From contig JANWWL010000007.1 in assembly GCA_025056155.1 (NCBI GenBank), forward strand, positions 62,001 to 126,000: a DNA stretch of 64,000 nt. The letters run 5' to 3'. The translations under genes were made by a program, and so were the position numbers. The stretch's first letter is position 1, and every line of letters starts with the position of its first letter. The notes beneath the pieces are model-generated. The model saw nothing but the letters and a program-made list of their open reading frames with translations, was not told the origin of the DNA and searched no databases. Positions 41,338-50,058 of the stretch are shown piece after piece. The DNA is from Sphingomonadaceae bacterium (lineage in GTDB: Bacteria > Pseudomonadota > Alphaproteobacteria > Sphingomonadales > Sphingomonadaceae).

Positions 41338-41413
41338 TGGCGACCCCTACGGGACTCGAACCCGTGTTTCCGCCGTGAAAGGGCGGCGTCCTAGACCGCT
41401 AGACGAAGGGGCC
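41338..41413 (-). tRNA. tRNA-Glu (anticodon TTC)
   Basis: The minus strand reads GGCCCCTTCGTCTAGCGGTC at the 5' end and GGTTCGA in the T arm, with anticodon stem CCGCC/GGCGG around CTTTCAC. The acceptor stem pairs (GGCCCCT with AGGGGTC, one G-T), and CCA is encoded. Seventy-six nt with CCA. Confidence 0.95.
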
Positions 41414-41429
41414 ACGAGGATGCCGCGGC

Positions 41430-43208
41430 CTAGTCGGCGGGGGCCAGATCGTCAAGGCGAAGCTCGACGCGGGGCAGGCCCTGCCAGTCGTCGCGCCCGA
41501 GGGACCCCGCCAGGTGAAACGACCGGCCACGCCCCGAGAGCAACGCCTGGCCAGCCGGCGTGCCCGCCCCGCGGAACAGCACGGCCCGCACGCGCCCGCC
41601 GTCGGGTCCCGCCGCCAGCGCCTGGACGTGGGCCCCGTCGGCGCCGACGGCCCGGGCGTGGATCACCCGCACGGGCCCCGCCGCCACCCGGGGCTCGGGC
41701 CACCCCGGGCCGTACGGGCCGGCCTTGCCCAGGGCTTCCGCAAGGTCGGGCGACAGGCCTGCCGGCGCCACCGCCAGGTCGATGGGCAGCGCTCGCTGCG
41801 ACGGGCGCTGGGCCACGGCCGGGCCCAGCCGGTCGACGAGGAACCGGGTGAGCTCGTCGATCCGATCGGGCGCGATGGTGAGGCCCGCCGCCATCGCATG
41901 CCCGCCGCCCGCCAGCAGCAACCCCTGGTCGCGGGCGGCCAGCATCGCCGCGCCGATGTCGATGCCGGGAACCGAACGGGCGGAACCCCGGGCCGGCCGC
42001 GTGCCCTCCAGCGCGATGACGACGGCCGGGCGGTCGAGGCGCTGGCACAGCCGGCTCGCCACGATCCCCACCACGCCCGGATGCCACGGGCCGGCCGCCA
42101 CCGCCACGGGGGCCTCGGGATCGAGGGCGGCCAGGGCCGCCTCTGTCACCTCGGCCTCGATCCGGCGCCGCTCGCGGTTCAGCCGGTCGAGCTCGGCCGC
42201 CAGCGCCCGCGCCTCGGCCGGATCGTCGGTGGCGAGCAGCCGGACGCCGAGCGACGAATCCCCGATGCGGCCGCCCGCGTTGATGCGAGGCCCCAGGTGG
42301 AAGCCGAGGTCGGCCGCTTCGGCGCGGGCCAGCTTGGCAACTTCGAGAAGCGCGGCAAGGCCCACGTTGCCGCCCCGCGCCAGGCGTCTGAGGCCCAGGG
42401 CCACGAAACAGCGGTTGAGGCCTGACAGGGGCATCACGTCGGCCACCGTGCCCAGCGCCACCAGGTCGAGGAGGGTGCCAAGATCGGGGGCCGGATCGGG
42501 CAGACGGCCACGGCGGCGCAACTCGCGTAGGCAGGCCACCGCCAGCAGGAAGGCGAGCCCCGCCGTGCACAGGGTGCCGTGGGCGGCGGCGATTCCCCGG
42601 TCGGCCTGCTCGTCGAAGCGATTGGGGTTCACCACGGCCAGGGCAGGCGGCAGCTCGGTCGGGGCCTGGTGATGGTCGACTACGATGGCCTCGAGCCCCA
42701 GGGCTCTGGCCTCGGCGAGTTCGCGGTGGGCGTGGCTGCCGCAGTCGAGAAGCACCACAAGGCGCGCTCCCGCCCGGGCGATGGCCCGGATGGCCGCCTC
42801 CGACGGGCCGTAGCCTTCGAGCAGGCGGTCGGGCACCCAGACGGTGGGCTCAAGGCCCAAGGCGCGCAGGGTGCGCAGCAGGAGGGCGGCGGACGTGGCG
42901 CCGTCCACGTCGTAGTCGGTGAACAGGCACAGCCGTTCGCCGCGCTCCACGGCGTCGGCCAGGCGGGCGGCGGCGCGGTCCATGTCGCGAAACGCCGAAG
43001 GATCGGGCAGCCAATCGACGAGCCGCGGCCGGATCAGCCGAGGGACGTCGCGGCGGTCGGCCCCGCGGGCCAGAAGGAGAGCGGCCGTCACGTCGTCCAC
43101 GCCCAGCCGGGCTGCCTCGCCCAGCGGCAGAGGCGCGGCCCGCCACACCCATTCCTGGCCCGACACCGACCGGCGCACGCCAAGGGGTGGGCCGGAAGGT
43201 GCGGTCAC
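41430..43208 (-). CDS. recJ: Single-stranded-DNA-specific exonuclease RecJ
   Basis: A 592-residue 5'-3' ssDNA exonuclease of recombination and mismatch repair. DHH-family motifs are visible: CLFTDYDVDGATSAALLL (motif I), LEAIVVDHHQAP (motif III) and INAGGRIGDSSLGVRLL; the DHHA1 part holds GGGHAMAAGLTI. The GTG at 43206-43208 overlaps the stop of the 3-hydroxybutyrate dehydrogenase gene (GTGA), which fixes the start; the track ORF begins too early. Length is typical. Confidence 0.95.
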   Translation of the reverse strand: MTAPSGPPLGVRRSVSGQEWVWRAAPLPLGEAARLGVDDVTAALLLARGADRRDVPRLIRPRLVDWLPDPSAFRDMDRAAARLADAVERGERLCLFTDYDVDGATSAALLLRTLRALGLEPTVWVPDRLLEGYGPSEAAIRAIARAGARLVVLLDCGSHAHRELAEARALGLEAIVVDHHQAPTELPPALAVVNPNRFDEQADRGIAAAHGTLCTAGLAFLLAVACLRELRRRGRLPDPAPDLGTLLDLVALGTVADVMPLSGLNRCFVALGLRRLARGGNVGLAALLEVAKLARAEAADLGFHLGPRINAGGRIGDSSLGVRLLATDDPAEARALAAELDRLNRERRRIEAEVTEAALAALDPEAPVAVAAGPWHPGVVGIVASRLCQRLDRPAVVIALEGTRPARGSARSVPGIDIGAAMLAARDQGLLLAGGGHAMAAGLTIAPDRIDELTRFLVDRLGPAVAQRPSQRALPIDLAVAPAGLSPDLAEALGKAGPYGPGWPEPRVAAGPVRVIHARAVGADGAHVQALAAGPDGGRVRAVLFRGAGTPAGQALLSGRGRSFHLAGSLGRDDWQGLPRVELRLDDLAPAD

Positions 43209-43984
43209 TCCATGCACCAGCCGTGGCTCACCAGCACCGATTGGCCCGTGAGGGCGAGCGTGGGAAAGGCCGCCAGGAACACCGCCACCTCCGCCACCTC
43301 CTCGAGTGTCGTGAAGGCGCCGTCCACCGTGTCCCGAAGCATCACTTGGCGCACCACCTCGTCCTCGCTCAGGCCCAAGGTCCGCGCCTGTTCGGGGATC
43401 TGCTTCTCGACGAGCGGCGTCCGCACGAAGCCCGGGCAGATCACGTGGGTGCGCACGCCCTTGTCCGCTCCTTCCTTGGCCACCACGCGGGCCAGGCCCA
43501 GCAGGCCGTGCTTGGCCGTCACGTAAGGGGCCTTCAGGCGCGAGGCGAGCTTGGAATGCACCGACCCCATGTAGAGGATGCACCCGCCGCCCGTCCCATA
43601 CATGTGGCGCAGGGCCGCGCGCGTGGTGAGGAACGCCCCATCGAGATGGACGGCCAGCATCCGCCGCCATTGGTCGAGGCTGAGCTCCTCGACCCGGGCC
43701 ACGATCTGGACGCCGGCGTTGGCCACCAGCACGTCCAGGCCGCCCAGCTCGTCTAGCGTGCGCCGGGTGCCGGCTTCGACCTGGGCCTCTTGGGTGACGT
43801 CCATGGCCAGGCCGATCGCCTGGCCGCCCGTGGGATCGGCCGCACGGGCCGCCGCCTCGGCCCCCTGGCCATCGAGGTCGGCGAAGGCCACGCGCGCTCC
43901 TTCCCGGACGAACGCCTGGGCGATCGCCCGGCCGATGCCGCTCGCCGCCCCAGTCACCAGGGCCGTCTTGCCCCGAAGCCTCAT
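43205..43984 (-). CDS. bdhA: 3-hydroxybutyrate dehydrogenase (SDR)
   Basis: A 259-residue short-chain dehydrogenase: NAD site ALVTGAASGIGRAIAQAF, NAG motif VLVANAGVQIV, Ser in ILYMGSVHSKLAS, YxxxK as YVTAKHG. The stretch ICPGFVRTPLVEKQIPEQARTLGLSEDEVV is characteristic of 3-hydroxybutyrate dehydrogenases, where the Gln-Lys region binds the carboxylate. It interconverts acetoacetate and 3-hydroxybutyrate. It is coupled to recJ by a 4-nt overlap and lies 60 bp after the TetR gene. Confidence 0.9.
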   Translation of the reverse strand: MRLRGKTALVTGAASGIGRAIAQAFVREGARVAFADLDGQGAEAAARAADPTGGQAIGLAMDVTQEAQVEAGTRRTLDELGGLDVLVANAGVQIVARVEELSLDQWRRMLAVHLDGAFLTTRAALRHMYGTGGGCILYMGSVHSKLASRLKAPYVTAKHGLLGLARVVAKEGADKGVRTHVICPGFVRTPLVEKQIPEQARTLGLSEDEVVRQVMLRDTVDGAFTTLEEVAEVAVFLAAFPTLALTGQSVLVSHGWCME

Positions 43985-44044
43985 GCCGTCGTGCCCCGCC
44001 TCCGCCCTATCCCCTCCCGACGAGCGGTGTCCACGGGGGATGCG

Positions 44045-44785
44045 TCACGGCAGCTCGGCCGGTGGGTCGGGCGGGGCGGCCACGGCGCGCAGGGCCGCCC
44101 GGTAGCGGGCGGCCGCCGCGCGCGCGATGGGAGCCCCCGCCGGCGTGGCACAGCCCAACAACACCAGCGCCCAGCCCAGGCCGGCCGAGGGGGCCAGCCG
44201 CTCGGTGGCGAGCGCTCCCGTGACCCAGAAGAGGAGCGTGCCGGCCGAGAGCTGGGCGAGCGTGCGCTCGAGCGCGGCGCGCGACACCGGCGGAGCGAGC
44301 CAGCCGTCGGCCTCGGCGCGTTCAAGAAGGCCAAGCCAGATGGCCCGTGTCTCGCGGATCCGCTCGGGGCTGGCCAGGCCGGTCTCGTCGGCGCCCGAGG
44401 AGGAAAGCAGGGTGCGCCAGAGGGCCCGGTAGAAGTCGGGGTCGGCGGCATAGTAGCTGAAGGCAAGGTCGTGCGCGGCGAAGAGGCGCGACAGGCTGTC
44501 GGGCGCTTCCAGCCGGGCCAGGCGCCGGGCGAAGTCGCGCTCGTCCTCGAGGACGGCCAACACGACGGCCCGCTTGGACCCGAACAGATTGTAGGTGGTG
44601 GCAAGGCTCACGCCCGCGCGTTCGGCCAGGCGGCGCATGGGCAGGTCGGTCTCGCCCGTCTCGCGGATCAGGTCGCGCGCGGCCTTGAGGATCCGGGCGC
44701 GGCGGTCGGCCTTGGCGGCCTCGCGCCGACCGGGAGGCGACGGCGAGAGGGCGGCGTGGGCGGCGATCGGGGCGGGCCGGCTCAT
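44045..44785 (-). CDS. TetR-family transcriptional regulator
   Basis: A 246-residue TetR-type repressor. Its HTH is RRARILKAARDLIRETGETDLPMRRLAERAGVSLATTYNLFGSKRAVVLAVLE; the ligand domain is all-helical. The ATG overlaps the FAD monooxygenase stop (ATGA), so it is the last gene of that operon. A KstR-like TnnAACnnGTTnnA palindrome lies upstream of the first gene of the operon (48607), which fits negative autoregulation. The effector is unknown. Confidence 0.9.
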   Translation of the reverse strand: MSRPAPIAAHAALSPSPPGRREAAKADRRARILKAARDLIRETGETDLPMRRLAERAGVSLATTYNLFGSKRAVVLAVLEDERDFARRLARLEAPDSLSRLFAAHDLAFSYYAADPDFYRALWRTLLSSSGADETGLASPERIRETRAIWLGLLERAEADGWLAPPVSRAALERTLAQLSAGTLLFWVTGALATERLAPSAGLGWALVLLGCATPAGAPIARAAAARYRAALRAVAAPPDPPAELP

Positions 44786-46320
44786 GCCGGCTCGAGCACG
44801 GCCGCCCGACGGACCGCCGCCATGCCGTCCACGCCGATGGCGGCCAGCAGCGCGTCGCGAGGCGGGCCCGGCTCGGGCGGGTAATGGGCGCGGTTGCGCC
44901 GCGGCCCCAGGGCCCAGTGCCACAGCACCCGAGCCAAGTTTCCGGGGCGCTTGAGCCACGCCCGCGGATCCTCCAGCATATGGAAGCCGCGCATGGCCTG
45001 GCGCAGCAAGTCGACGTCCTTCCTGAGCGCGATGCGCACGCCGTCGTCGAAGAAGCTGCGCAGCAGGCGGGCGCGCCAGCGCGGCCGATGGCCCGGGATC
45101 AGGGCCGCCCGGGCGCGCTTGATGGCGACACGGTCCTGCGCGCGCATGTCGTCGAAATAGGGCCTGAGCTCCGCGCGCAATCGCCGGTGATAGGCGAGCT
45201 GGCGGGCCATGGGGTCGGTCGAGGAATCGAGGGCCCAACGCAGCGCCTCGGCCGCGACGGCGGCGAAGGAGCACCCGCGCCCATAGAGCGGGTTCGTGCG
45301 CACGACCGCATCCCCCAAGGGGAAGTAGCCCCGCGCCACCGGGCGCCCGCCGGGCAACAGGTCGCGCCAATGGCCCGCCAGGTCGCCCATGCCCTGCACC
45401 TTGCCGCGCGGCTCGGCGCGGTCCGGGTCGGTCCAGGGCTTGAGGCCCGGCAGGCGCTGCGTGATCGCCTGGAAGACGTCCGGGTCGAGGACGGCCCGGC
45501 GCAGCTCGGCCTCGATTTCGGGCACGGCCAGGGTGATCGAGAAGCAGCCATTGTCGCCGGGGAACACCCCGAACTTGAGATAGCCCAGATCCCCCGTGCC
45601 GGGCGGATGGTCGTGGCGCGACGGCTCGACCTGGCCGGGGCGAAGCCGGTAGTGCCGGGTGAAGTAGAGGATGCCGGCCGGCTCGCTTTCGTCGGGGATG
45701 CGCGCGCCGATGGCTTCGAGCTGCGCCAGGAAGGTGCCCCGCCGCCCGCTCGCGTCCACCACCACGTCGGCGAACCAGTGCCGGCCACCGGCCTCCACGC
45801 CGGCCACGTCGACGATGCCGTCGGGCGCCATGGCCGCCACCAGACGCTCCACGCGCACGCCGCTTTCGATCGTCGCGTCCGGCAAGCGCTCGACGTAGCG
45901 GCGGATGAGCAGTTCGAGCGAGGTCCGCCGACTGGTGAGGATGGTGAGCTCTTCGTCTTCGGGCCGGGGACGATAGCGCGGCCGCTGATAGGGCGTGAGC
46001 ATCGCCTCGAGCGTGATCTCGCGCACGCCCGCAGCGCGCATCTCCTCAAGCAGCGCCGGATGCCGACCGCGGATGATGGTGCGCAACCGCGCCAGGAACG
46101 CATGCGACTGGCGCATCTGGGTGCAGCCGGGCCGGCGCCACCCTTCGAACACGGCGTCGGGATCCTCGGCGGGGGGCGGCGGGTCGCGCTCCAGCAGGCG
46201 GATGCGCCGGCCGGTGCCTGACAGGGCCAGGGCCGTCATCAGGCCGCCGATCCCGGCGCCGATCACGAGCACCTCTTCCGGCCCGGCCGAGCGCGGCAGG
46301 GGGCGGGCGAGCGCGTTCAC
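44782..46320 (-). CDS. FAD-dependent monooxygenase/oxidoreductase
   Basis: A 512-residue flavoprotein with EEVLVIGAGIGGLMTALALSGTG at the N-terminus, RRTSLELLIRRYVERLP, DVVVDASGRRGTFLAQL and a later GYFPLGDAVVRTNPLYGRGCSFAAVAAEAL. The layout resembles halogenase-like and UbiH-like flavin monooxygenases; a C-terminal extension of ~100 residues is Arg- and Trp-rich. It sits between the deacylase (18-bp gap) and TetR. Substrate unknown. Confidence 0.85.
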   Translation of the reverse strand: MNALARPLPRSAGPEEVLVIGAGIGGLMTALALSGTGRRIRLLERDPPPPAEDPDAVFEGWRRPGCTQMRQSHAFLARLRTIIRGRHPALLEEMRAAGVREITLEAMLTPYQRPRYRPRPEDEELTILTSRRTSLELLIRRYVERLPDATIESGVRVERLVAAMAPDGIVDVAGVEAGGRHWFADVVVDASGRRGTFLAQLEAIGARIPDESEPAGILYFTRHYRLRPGQVEPSRHDHPPGTGDLGYLKFGVFPGDNGCFSITLAVPEIEAELRRAVLDPDVFQAITQRLPGLKPWTDPDRAEPRGKVQGMGDLAGHWRDLLPGGRPVARGYFPLGDAVVRTNPLYGRGCSFAAVAAEALRWALDSSTDPMARQLAYHRRLRAELRPYFDDMRAQDRVAIKRARAALIPGHRPRWRARLLRSFFDDGVRIALRKDVDLLRQAMRGFHMLEDPRAWLKRPGNLARVLWHWALGPRRNRAHYPPEPGPPRDALLAAIGVDGMAAVRRAAVLEPA

Positions 46321-46338
46321 GCCCGGCGTTCCATCCGG

Positions 46339-48051
46339 CTACTCGGCCGCGAGCGCCCAGGTGGCCGCCCCGGGTTGTGGGCCGGGCAGGATCGCCCCCC
46401 GGGCTTCGGCATAGCCGCCTTCCGCCGACCAGGCGACGGTGCCGTTCACGATCGTGCACGCCACGCCGCGCGACCCGCGGACGTAGCGCCAGCCATCGCC
46501 CGGCACGTCGTGGACATAGACTTCCTCGCCGCGGTCGATCCGGTCTGGGTCGAACACCACGAGGTCGGCCGCCAGCCCGGGGGCGATCCGGCCGCGGTCG
46601 AACAGGCCCCAGATGGCGGCGGTGTCGGCCGTGAGCTTCTTGACCGCGCCTTCGAGCGAGAGCGCCCCCGTGCCGCGCACGAAGCGCGAGAACAGATACC
46701 CCGTGTCGCCGTAGGTGGCGAAGGAGAGGATGTGCGCCCCGCCGTCGCTCGCCCCCACGTGCACGCGCGGGTGGGCCAGCAGGGCGCCCACGCGGGCATC
46801 GTCGTTGTGGCCCATGTCGGCGGCCAGGAAATGGGCGTCGAGGTCTTCCTCAAGCGACAGGTCGATCATCGCCTCGACCGGAGTGGTCCCGCGGCGCTCG
46901 GCGATCTGGGCCAAGGTCAGGCCCACCAGCGGGCGATTGTCGGGCTGGAGCGCACGACGCAGCACCACCTTGAGCCAAAGAGGCTCCAGGATCTGGGCCT
47001 CGGCCACCAGCGCCCGGCGCCGCTCGGGATCGGTGAAGGCGGCCTTCACGTCCTCCGGCGTGCCGAAGCGGATCAGGCGGTACCACGACGGCATCCGGAA
47101 GAAGAGCAGGCTGGGCACCGCGAAGGAGAAGCTGATGTCGATGGGCCGGGTCTGCACCTGTGGCCACACCCGCGCGCCCCGGGCGAACTGTTCGTCGACC
47201 CGCGCCATCACGCGCTCCGGCCCGGTGCGGTCGTCGGGCGCGACAAAGAGGGGGGAGAAGGTGGTGGGGATGGCATGGCGCAGGGACAGTTCGGCCAGCT
47301 GGTCGACCCGCGCGATCATCAGGTCCGCGTCGTAGAATTCGGGCACGATCTGCAGCATCCGACCGAACTCGCCCAACACGGCGGCCAGCGCGTCGACCTC
47401 GGCCGGGTCGGCGAGCCGGCTGGGCACGGGTTGCAGCCGCTCGTCCATGTCGACGTAGCTCGTCGACAGGCCGACGGCTCCGGCCGCCAGGCAGTCGCGC
47501 AGCAGGGCCTGCATCGCGGCCACCTCGGCCGGCGTGGCGGTGCGCTCCATCGCCGCGTCACCCATCACCCACAGGCGGAGGAGGCTGTGGCCCACCAGCG
47601 GGGCCACGTTGATCGACAGGTGGCGGCGCAGGCGGGCGAGATAGTCGGGGAAACTCTCCCAGGTCCAGTCGATGCCCCGCTCGAAGGCCAAAAGTGGCAT
47701 CTCCTCGATCTGGTTGAACATGCCGACCAGCTTCGCCCGATGCTCCGCGCGCAGCGGCGCGAGGGACAGCGAGCAGTTACCGGGCACGACCGTGGTCACG
47801 CCATGTTCCACGGCAGGCTTGGCCCACGGGTCCCACACCAGCTGGGCGTCGAAGTGGGTGTGAGGATCGATGAAGCCTGGGGCTACCACCTGGCCCGTGG
47901 CGTCGATTTCCGTGCGCCCGCGGCCCCGCACGGCGCCCACGGCCGCGATCCGGCCGCCGTCGACGGCCACGTCGGCGCGAAACGCCGGCAGCCCGGTGCC
48001 GTCGACGACGAGTCCGCCGCGGACGACGAGGTCGTGGGCTGGTGCGGTCAT
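46339..48051 (-). CDS. N-acyl-D-amino-acid deacylase family amidohydrolase
   Basis: A 570-residue zinc amidohydrolase. VVAPGFIDPHTHFDAQLVWDP carries the H-x-H pair, TTVVPGNCSLSLAPL the Cys ligand typical of D-aminoacylases, and VGASDGGAHILSF the late Asp. The C-terminal composite strand GLAADLVVFDPDRI is standard. Family members deacylate N-acyl-D-amino acids; other amides are possible. The ATG overlaps the stop of the 98-residue gene (ATGA). Confidence 0.88.
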   Translation of the reverse strand: MTAPAHDLVVRGGLVVDGTGLPAFRADVAVDGGRIAAVGAVRGRGRTEIDATGQVVAPGFIDPHTHFDAQLVWDPWAKPAVEHGVTTVVPGNCSLSLAPLRAEHRAKLVGMFNQIEEMPLLAFERGIDWTWESFPDYLARLRRHLSINVAPLVGHSLLRLWVMGDAAMERTATPAEVAAMQALLRDCLAAGAVGLSTSYVDMDERLQPVPSRLADPAEVDALAAVLGEFGRMLQIVPEFYDADLMIARVDQLAELSLRHAIPTTFSPLFVAPDDRTGPERVMARVDEQFARGARVWPQVQTRPIDISFSFAVPSLLFFRMPSWYRLIRFGTPEDVKAAFTDPERRRALVAEAQILEPLWLKVVLRRALQPDNRPLVGLTLAQIAERRGTTPVEAMIDLSLEEDLDAHFLAADMGHNDDARVGALLAHPRVHVGASDGGAHILSFATYGDTGYLFSRFVRGTGALSLEGAVKKLTADTAAIWGLFDRGRIAPGLAADLVVFDPDRIDRGEEVYVHDVPGDGWRYVRGSRGVACTIVNGTVAWSAEGGYAEARGAILPGPQPGAATWALAAE

Positions 48052-48344
48052 GGGACGTCTCCCGGATTCGAGGAAAGGAAGCGGGCCGAGGCAGCCGCCA
48101 ACGCATCGCGCACGGGCTCCCAGCTTCGGCCCAGCAGCGCGTCGGGTTCGCTGGCACCGCAGGCGTCGAACAGATGGCGCGCCGCCACGTCATCGAGGGG
48201 GACGCGGGCGCGGCCGCCGTTGGGGAAGCGCAACATCACCACGAGCTCGGCCTCGCCGTCGTGGGCGGCCGCCAGGCGCACCTCGTCGATCACGGCATCA
48301 TCGGGCGCGTCTGCCGGACCTGCGGGGTGCGGCGCCTGGGACAT
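48048..48344 (-). CDS. Small protein, unknown (98 residues)
   Basis: An acidic 98-residue protein: DDAVIDEVRLAAAHDGEAELVVMLRFPNGGRARVPLDDVAARHLFDAC. One mixed alpha-beta domain, no signal peptide, no family recognised. The start was placed at ATG 48344, 2 nt after the previous stop; its own stop overlaps the deacylase ATG. Tight coupling makes it a real gene of the operon, possibly a chaperone or partner of the deacylase. Confidence 0.68.
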   Translation of the reverse strand: MSQAPHPAGPADAPDDAVIDEVRLAAAHDGEAELVVMLRFPNGGRARVPLDDVAARHLFDACGASEPDALLGRSWEPVRDALAAASARFLSSNPGDVP

Positions 48345-48346
48345 GC

Positions 48347-48580
48347 TCAGGCCGGCAGCGGCGGTTCGACGAAGATGACGTCGGAAGGCAGGACGGGGTT
48401 GCCCGCCCGGGGGGAGCCCGGCGGAGCCGGAGCGCGCAGGAACACGTGCAGGTTCCAGCTTTGCAGGCGGCCCACCGCCTCGGCCTCGGGCAGGTCGGGG
48501 AGCGCGCGGCGGGCGATGTCGGCGAAGCCTTCCCCGGGCCCCGGCGAGACCCAACGGCGCACGGGTCGCAGGTCGGCCAC
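48347..48580 (-). CDS. Small protein, unknown (77 residues)
   Basis: A 77-residue protein (ADLRPVRRWVSPGPGEGFADIARRALPDL...WNLHVFLRA...VLPSDVIFVEPP). The pattern asn-leu...LPSDVIFVEPP recalls a single LysM repeat, but the match is weak. GTG 48580 was chosen because GGAGGG lies upstream and the codons before it look non-coding; the track uses an earlier Met. First gene of the TetR operon, 26 bp after the KstR-like palindrome. Confidence 0.6.
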   Translation of the reverse strand: MADLRPVRRWVSPGPGEGFADIARRALPDLPEAEAVGRLQSWNLHVFLRAPAPPGSPRAGNPVLPSDVIFVEPPLPA

Positions 48581-48606
48581 GGCACCCTCCCTCTGGCCTC
48601 TGAAAA

Positions 48607-48622
48607 CTGGAACACGTTCTAG
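48607..48622. promoter_or_regulatory. Candidate TetR/KstR-like operator (CTGGAACACGTTCTAG)
   Basis: A 16-bp imperfect palindrome that fits TnnAACnnGTTnnA, the consensus known for KstR-type TetR regulators. It lies just before the first gene of the operon whose last gene encodes a TetR protein. Confidence 0.58.
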
Positions 48623-48803
48623 ACTTGGGCCCGCCATCCGTCAAGGGCCGGCTCCCTGAGGACGTTCGTCGGGGCTGTCCGTTTCGGGCCGAAAACGCCC
48701 GCAGGCCGGAAACTCCGCAGGCCAAGGCGTGGGCAAGGCGCCGCAGGTCGCCCGCCGGCGTCGGCGGCCCTGAATGGCCGGCCCGGCATCTCGGGAGGAC
48801 CGC

Positions 48804-48879
<76 letters not shown>

Positions 48880-48927
48880 GCCGCCCGGCTTGAGTTAGCG
48901 GGCGGGGCCGGGGCTGTCCAGACCGGC

Positions 48928-50058
48928 CTAGGACCCCAGGCCGCCCCGTGGCCATCGGCTTTCCCGGTCGATCCCCAGCAGGATCCCCACCGCCAGCATC
49001 ACGGTCAACATCGCGCTCCCGCCATAGCTCATGAGCGGCAGCGGCAAGCCCACCACCGGGGCAAGCCCCATCACCATCATGAGGTTGATGGCCACGTAGA
49101 GGAAGATCGTGACGACCAGGCCCCCGGCCGCAAGCCGCGCGAAGGAATCGGCCGCGCGGCGCGCCACCCCCCAACCCCAGGCGAGCAACAGGGCGTAGGC
49201 CGCCATCAGCAGGAGCCCGCCCGCCAGTCCCCACTCCTCGGCCATGGTGGCGAACACGAAGTCGGTGTGCGGCTCGGGCAGGAAGAGGAGGTGGCTCTGC
49301 GAGCCTTCGAGGAAGCCCTTGCCGAACGCCCCGCCGGACCCGATCGCGATGCGCGCCTGAGTGATGTGGTAGCCCGCTCCCAGCGGATCGAGGCTGGGGT
49401 CGAGGAAGATGTCGATCCTGCGCTGCTGGTAGTCGTGGAGCAGGCGGTAGACGAGCGGCAGCGAAACCAGGCCGAGCGCCGTCGGCACCAGGAACACGAC
49501 GGGCGGCACGCCGGCAAGGAACATGACCCCGGCCCCTCCGGCGAGCAGGGTGAGCGCCGTGCCGAGGTCGGGCTGCAGGAGCACCAGGGCCACGGGCACC
49601 AGGGTGGCCGCGACCGGCCGCCAGAGGCCCACGGCCCTGTCGAGATACCCGAGGGGCAGGAAGTGGAATAGGCGCGCCAGGAACAACACCAGGACGAGCT
49701 TCATGAGCTCTGAGGGCTGGAGACGCACGGGGCCCAAGTCGAGCCAGCGCTGGGCCCCCCCGCCGAAGGCCCCCACCGCCTCGACGGCCAGCAGCGCCAT
49801 CAGCACCAGGGCGTAGCCGGGGGCGGCAAGGGCGGCCCAGGTGCGCGACGGCACTAACGCCATCATGACCATGAGAGGCGTGAAGGCCAAGAGCCGCAGC
49901 GCATGGGGCAGGGCCCAGGGCTGAAGCCGCCCGCCGGCTGCGGAATAGAGGACGACGCAGCCGAACAGGCCGATGGCCAGCACCAGGGCCACGATCCGCC
50001 AGTCCTGCGCCAGGAGCCGCTGGGGCCAGCGGGCCGACAGGTGGAAGGGCCCGATCAT
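48928..50058 (-). CDS. rodA: Rod-shape peptidoglycan glycosyltransferase RodA
   Basis: A 376-residue SEDS-family membrane glycosyltransferase that polymerises lipid II in the elongasome with PBP2. It has about ten hydrophobic segments; family marks are RWLDLGPVRLQPSELMKL, LLQPDLGTALTLL, AYHITQARIAIGSGGAFGKGF-type text and LPEPHTDFVFATMAEEWG, with PLPLMSYGGSAML near the end. The ATG overlaps mrdA (ATGA). Confidence 0.96.
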   Translation of the reverse strand: MIGPFHLSARWPQRLLAQDWRIVALVLAIGLFGCVVLYSAAGGRLQPWALPHALRLLAFTPLMVMMALVPSRTWAALAAPGYALVLMALLAVEAVGAFGGGAQRWLDLGPVRLQPSELMKLVLVLFLARLFHFLPLGYLDRAVGLWRPVAATLVPVALVLLQPDLGTALTLLAGGAGVMFLAGVPPVVFLVPTALGLVSLPLVYRLLHDYQQRRIDIFLDPSLDPLGAGYHITQARIAIGSGGAFGKGFLEGSQSHLLFLPEPHTDFVFATMAEEWGLAGGLLLMAAYALLLAWGWGVARRAADSFARLAAGGLVVTIFLYVAINLMMVMGLAPVVGLPLPLMSYGGSAMLTVMLAVGILLGIDRESRWPRGGLGS

